Positions 6,884 to 8,409 of a DNA stretch of 8,409 bases are shown piece after piece (positions within the stretch are counted from its first letter, which is position 1; each line of letters begins with the position of its first letter). Location of the stretch: the NCBI GenBank assembly GCA_003500165.1, contig DNSZ01000029.1, positions 1 through 8,409 on the forward strand, in the 5' to 3' direction. The stretch comes from Paracoccaceae bacterium (lineage in GTDB: Bacteria; Pseudomonadota; Alphaproteobacteria; Rhodobacterales; Rhodobacteraceae). The translations under genes were made by a program, and so were the position numbers. The notes under the pieces were generated by a model that ran no database searches, was not told the DNA's origin, and worked only from the letters and a program-made list of their open reading frames with translations.

Positions 6884-6985
6884 ATGCCGACCCTGGCCCA
6901 ACCCGATCGACTGAAGATGGCCCTGCAACGGCGGATGGACGACACGCGCATGGACGCGCGACCGGGAGAGACGAGATGTGCCTGA
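6884..6985 (+). CDS. Possible 33-codon ORF overlapping the protease start
   Basis: ATG at 6884 opens a frame ending at TGA 6983-6985, encoding a basic, Met/Arg-rich 33-residue peptide (begins MPTLAQPDRLKMALQRR). Its last codons overlap the first codons of the metalloprotease gene (ATG 6976), an arrangement compatible with translational coupling. No good Shine-Dalgarno sequence precedes it and it has no recognisable motif, so it may be only an untranslated spacer. Confidence 0.15.
   Translation: MPTLAQPDRLKMALQRRMDDTRMDARPGETRCA
6964..6969 (+). promoter_or_regulatory. Ribosome-binding site fixing the protease start
   Basis: GGGAGA lies 6 bases before the ATG at 6976. The frame is closed upstream by a TGA at 6880-6882 and has no ATG, GTG or TTG between that stop and 6976, so this is the only reasonable start. 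Confidence 0.7.
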
Positions 6986-8409
6986 TTTGCGCAGGGCTAA
7001 GGCCCTATCAAAAGACCTGTGACTACGAGAACCTGCCGGTTGACGACGCCGAGATCGCGGCGACGGTGACCGAGGGCGCGGATGCCGCCGACAACATGGG
7101 CACTGTCTACAGCATGGGTGTGGGCGACGCCTTTGCCGGTTCCATCGCGTATCTCGGCGATGAAGACTGGGTGGCGATCACGTTGGAAGCCGGGTCGTAT
7201 CGCTTCGATCTTCAGGGCGACACGCTGTACGATCCATTGCTAAGCGTTTACGATGCACAGGGAAACCGTGTCGGCAGCTCTCTCGGCGATGCAGTTGATT
7301 CAGAAGCGACGTTCGATCTGACACTGGCTTCGGGCACCTATTATGTCAGCGCAAAGCAGTACTATGACGGGTCGACAGGCACCTATTCGGTTACCGTGAC
7401 AGAAGGCACACCCGTCGATCCGGACGATCGCGTCCAACCGGCGGACGCCGTGACGTGGAACAACGGGAACTTCACCGGGCAATCGGTGATCGATGTCTAT
7501 TTCGCGCTGGAAGGCAGCACGGTCGACGACAATGGAGAGACCATAACGTCGGACGGTTTCAGCGATGCCGAAATCGCCATGATCATGGGTATATTCGACG
7601 GTGTGTCCGATTTCACCGCGATCACGTTCCAACGCACGACGAACCAGGCGACCGCCGACATACAGCTGGCCCGGGATAATCTGGGAGGCGGTCTGTTGGG
7701 CTTCATGTATCCGCAGAACGTCACCTCTGCCGCTGGGCTGGGTGTCCTGACCTCGAGCCCGACATACTGGAACGCAACCACCATGCAGCCGGGCGGCGGC
7801 ATGTATGGCGTCGTTATCCACGAGCTGGGGCACGGGCTGGGGCTGGCGCACCCGCACGACACCGGAGGCGATTCGGAAATCATGGAAGGGGTCGGCTGGA
7901 GCGGCGATACCGGCACTTTCGGCATGAACCAGGCCGTCTACACGATCATGACCTACAATGATGGTTGGGATGGCCATCCGCTTGGCGCCAGCGGGGTGAC
8001 ACAGGGCAGTGGCCACATGACCACCTTCGGCGCGATCGATATGGCCGTCCTGCAAGGCTATTATGGGGTGAACACGACCCATAACAGCGGCGACGATGTC
8101 TATTTGGTCGGCGGCAACGCGCACTATGCGGCGATCTGGGACACCGGCGGCAGCGATACCTTGATGGCCGCCACCGAGGCGGATGCGGAGATCGACCTGC
8201 GTGCGGCCACATTGGATTTCAGCGAAACCGGCGGTGGCGTTGTTTCCTACGTTGCCGACGTTGTCGGCGGGTACACGATTGCCAATGGCGTGGTGATCGA
8301 GAACGCCATCGGCGGCGTGGGCGATGACATCCTGCGGGGTAATCAGGCCGACAATCGGCTTGAAGGCGGCGTTGGGCACGATGCGCTTTATGGCGGGGCG
8401 GGCGACGAC
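6976..8409 (+). CDS. Serralysin-like M10 metalloprotease with RTX repeats, 3' partial
   Basis: Secreted zinc endopeptidase; 478 residues are visible and the frame is still open at the window end. Order of parts: a short N-terminal segment beginning MCLICAGLRPYQKTC with three cysteines (2, 5, 15); a PPC-like beta domain at about 48-142 (GDEDWVAITLEAGSYRFDL, then DPLLSVYDAQGN and GTYSVTVT); the catalytic domain at about 155-350 with zinc motif HELGHGLGLAHP at 282-293 (ligands His282, His286, His292, catalytic Glu283) and the Met-turn YTIMTYND at 322-329, where Tyr327 is the serralysin-type fourth ligand; a serralysin C-terminal region (IWDTGGSDTL, then VIENAIGGVGDD); and calcium-binding RTX nonapeptides from residue 446 (GGVGDDILR, GNQADNRLE, GGVGHDALY, GGAGDD). 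There is no Sec signal, consistent with type I secretion via a C-terminal signal beyond the window. No exporter genes are in view. Codon choice is somewhat looser than in the ABC genes (several ATA, CTA, TCA codons). Confidence 0.93.
   Translation, partial: MCLICAGLRPYQKTCDYENLPVDDAEIAATVTEGADAADNMGTVYSMGVGDAFAGSIAYLGDEDWVAITLEAGSYRFDLQGDTLYDPLLSVYDAQGNRVGSSLGDAVDSEATFDLTLASGTYYVSAKQYYDGSTGTYSVTVTEGTPVDPDDRVQPADAVTWNNGNFTGQSVIDVYFALEGSTVDDNGETITSDGFSDAEIAMIMGIFDGVSDFTAITFQRTTNQATADIQLARDNLGGGLLGFMYPQNVTSAAGLGVLTSSPTYWNATTMQPGGGMYGVVIHELGHGLGLAHPHDTGGDSEIMEGVGWSGDTGTFGMNQAVYTIMTYNDGWDGHPLGASGVTQGSGHMTTFGAIDMAVLQGYYGVNTTHNSGDDVYLVGGNAHYAAIWDTGGSDTLMAATEADAEIDLRAATLDFSETGGGVVSYVADVVGGYTIANGVVIENAIGGVGDDILRGNQADNRLEGGVGHDALYGGAGDD

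Noticed and set aside
6376..6914. Alternative plus-strand frames over the small exported protein (6376-6882 and 6513-6914)
   Set aside because: They give Arg/Trp/Cys-rich products without a ribosome-binding site or signal peptide. The accepted frame has G/C-biased third positions and a coherent exported protein.
7300..8379. Minus-strand open frame of 359 codons
   Set aside because: It lies opposite the M10 protease, whose zinc motif, Met-turn and RTX repeats establish the plus-strand reading. The antisense product shows no domain.
1..8409. CRISPR arrays, tRNA or rRNA genes, insertion sequences, attachment sites
   Set aside because: I saw no regularly spaced repeats, cloverleaf or rRNA-like sequence, transposase frame or terminal inverted repeats on either strand.

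Overview
The window comes from a high-GC Gram-negative bacterium, most likely an alphaproteobacterium of the Rhodobacterales type. The grounds are strongly G/C-biased third codon positions, a peptide-type ABC operon with a fused double ATPase, and an RTX-repeat M10 metalloprotease of a kind common in that group. Assignment to a genus is not possible from the sequence alone. All genes I accept lie on the plus strand.

Region 1 (1-6247) is a peptide/nickel-class (Dpp/Opp-like) ABC importer operon. In order it holds a family 5 solute-binding protein (5' end outside the window), a DppB-like permease, an unusually long DppC-like permease, and one polypeptide with two complete ATPase halves. The binding protein would deliver a solute in the periplasm, the two permeases form the channel, and the fused ATPase drives it. 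The substrate cannot be read from sequence. A 120-base gap after the binding-protein gene carries consecutive hairpins, which suggests the binding protein is expressed separately from or above the membrane parts. The last two junctions are tight and share the same octamer, in which the stop codon is built into the Shine-Dalgarno site.

Region 2 (6248-6466) is a short regulatory gap. It has an AT-rich patch with an 8-bp inverted repeat, a sigma70-like promoter (TTGCCG, 17-base spacer, TAAAAT) and a 12-bp perfect palindrome downstream of it.

Region 3 (6467-8409) starts a second, apparently unrelated unit. It holds a small exported protein of unknown function (136 aa), possibly a 33-codon ORF, and then a large serralysin-like M10 metalloprotease that runs off the 3' end. 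The protease has a cysteine-rich N-terminus, a PPC-like beta domain, the full zinc site HELGHGLGLAHP with its Met-turn, the serralysin C-terminal region and the first RTX nonapeptides. It is presumably exported by a type I system encoded elsewhere. The small exported protein sits where some serralysin loci carry a periplasmic inhibitor, but it shows no sequence resemblance I can recognise.

Nothing here is clearly a new system. The most distinctive points are the expanded permease pair, the four-cysteine motifs in both ATPase halves, and the protease unit with its unidentified partner and N-terminal cysteine motif.
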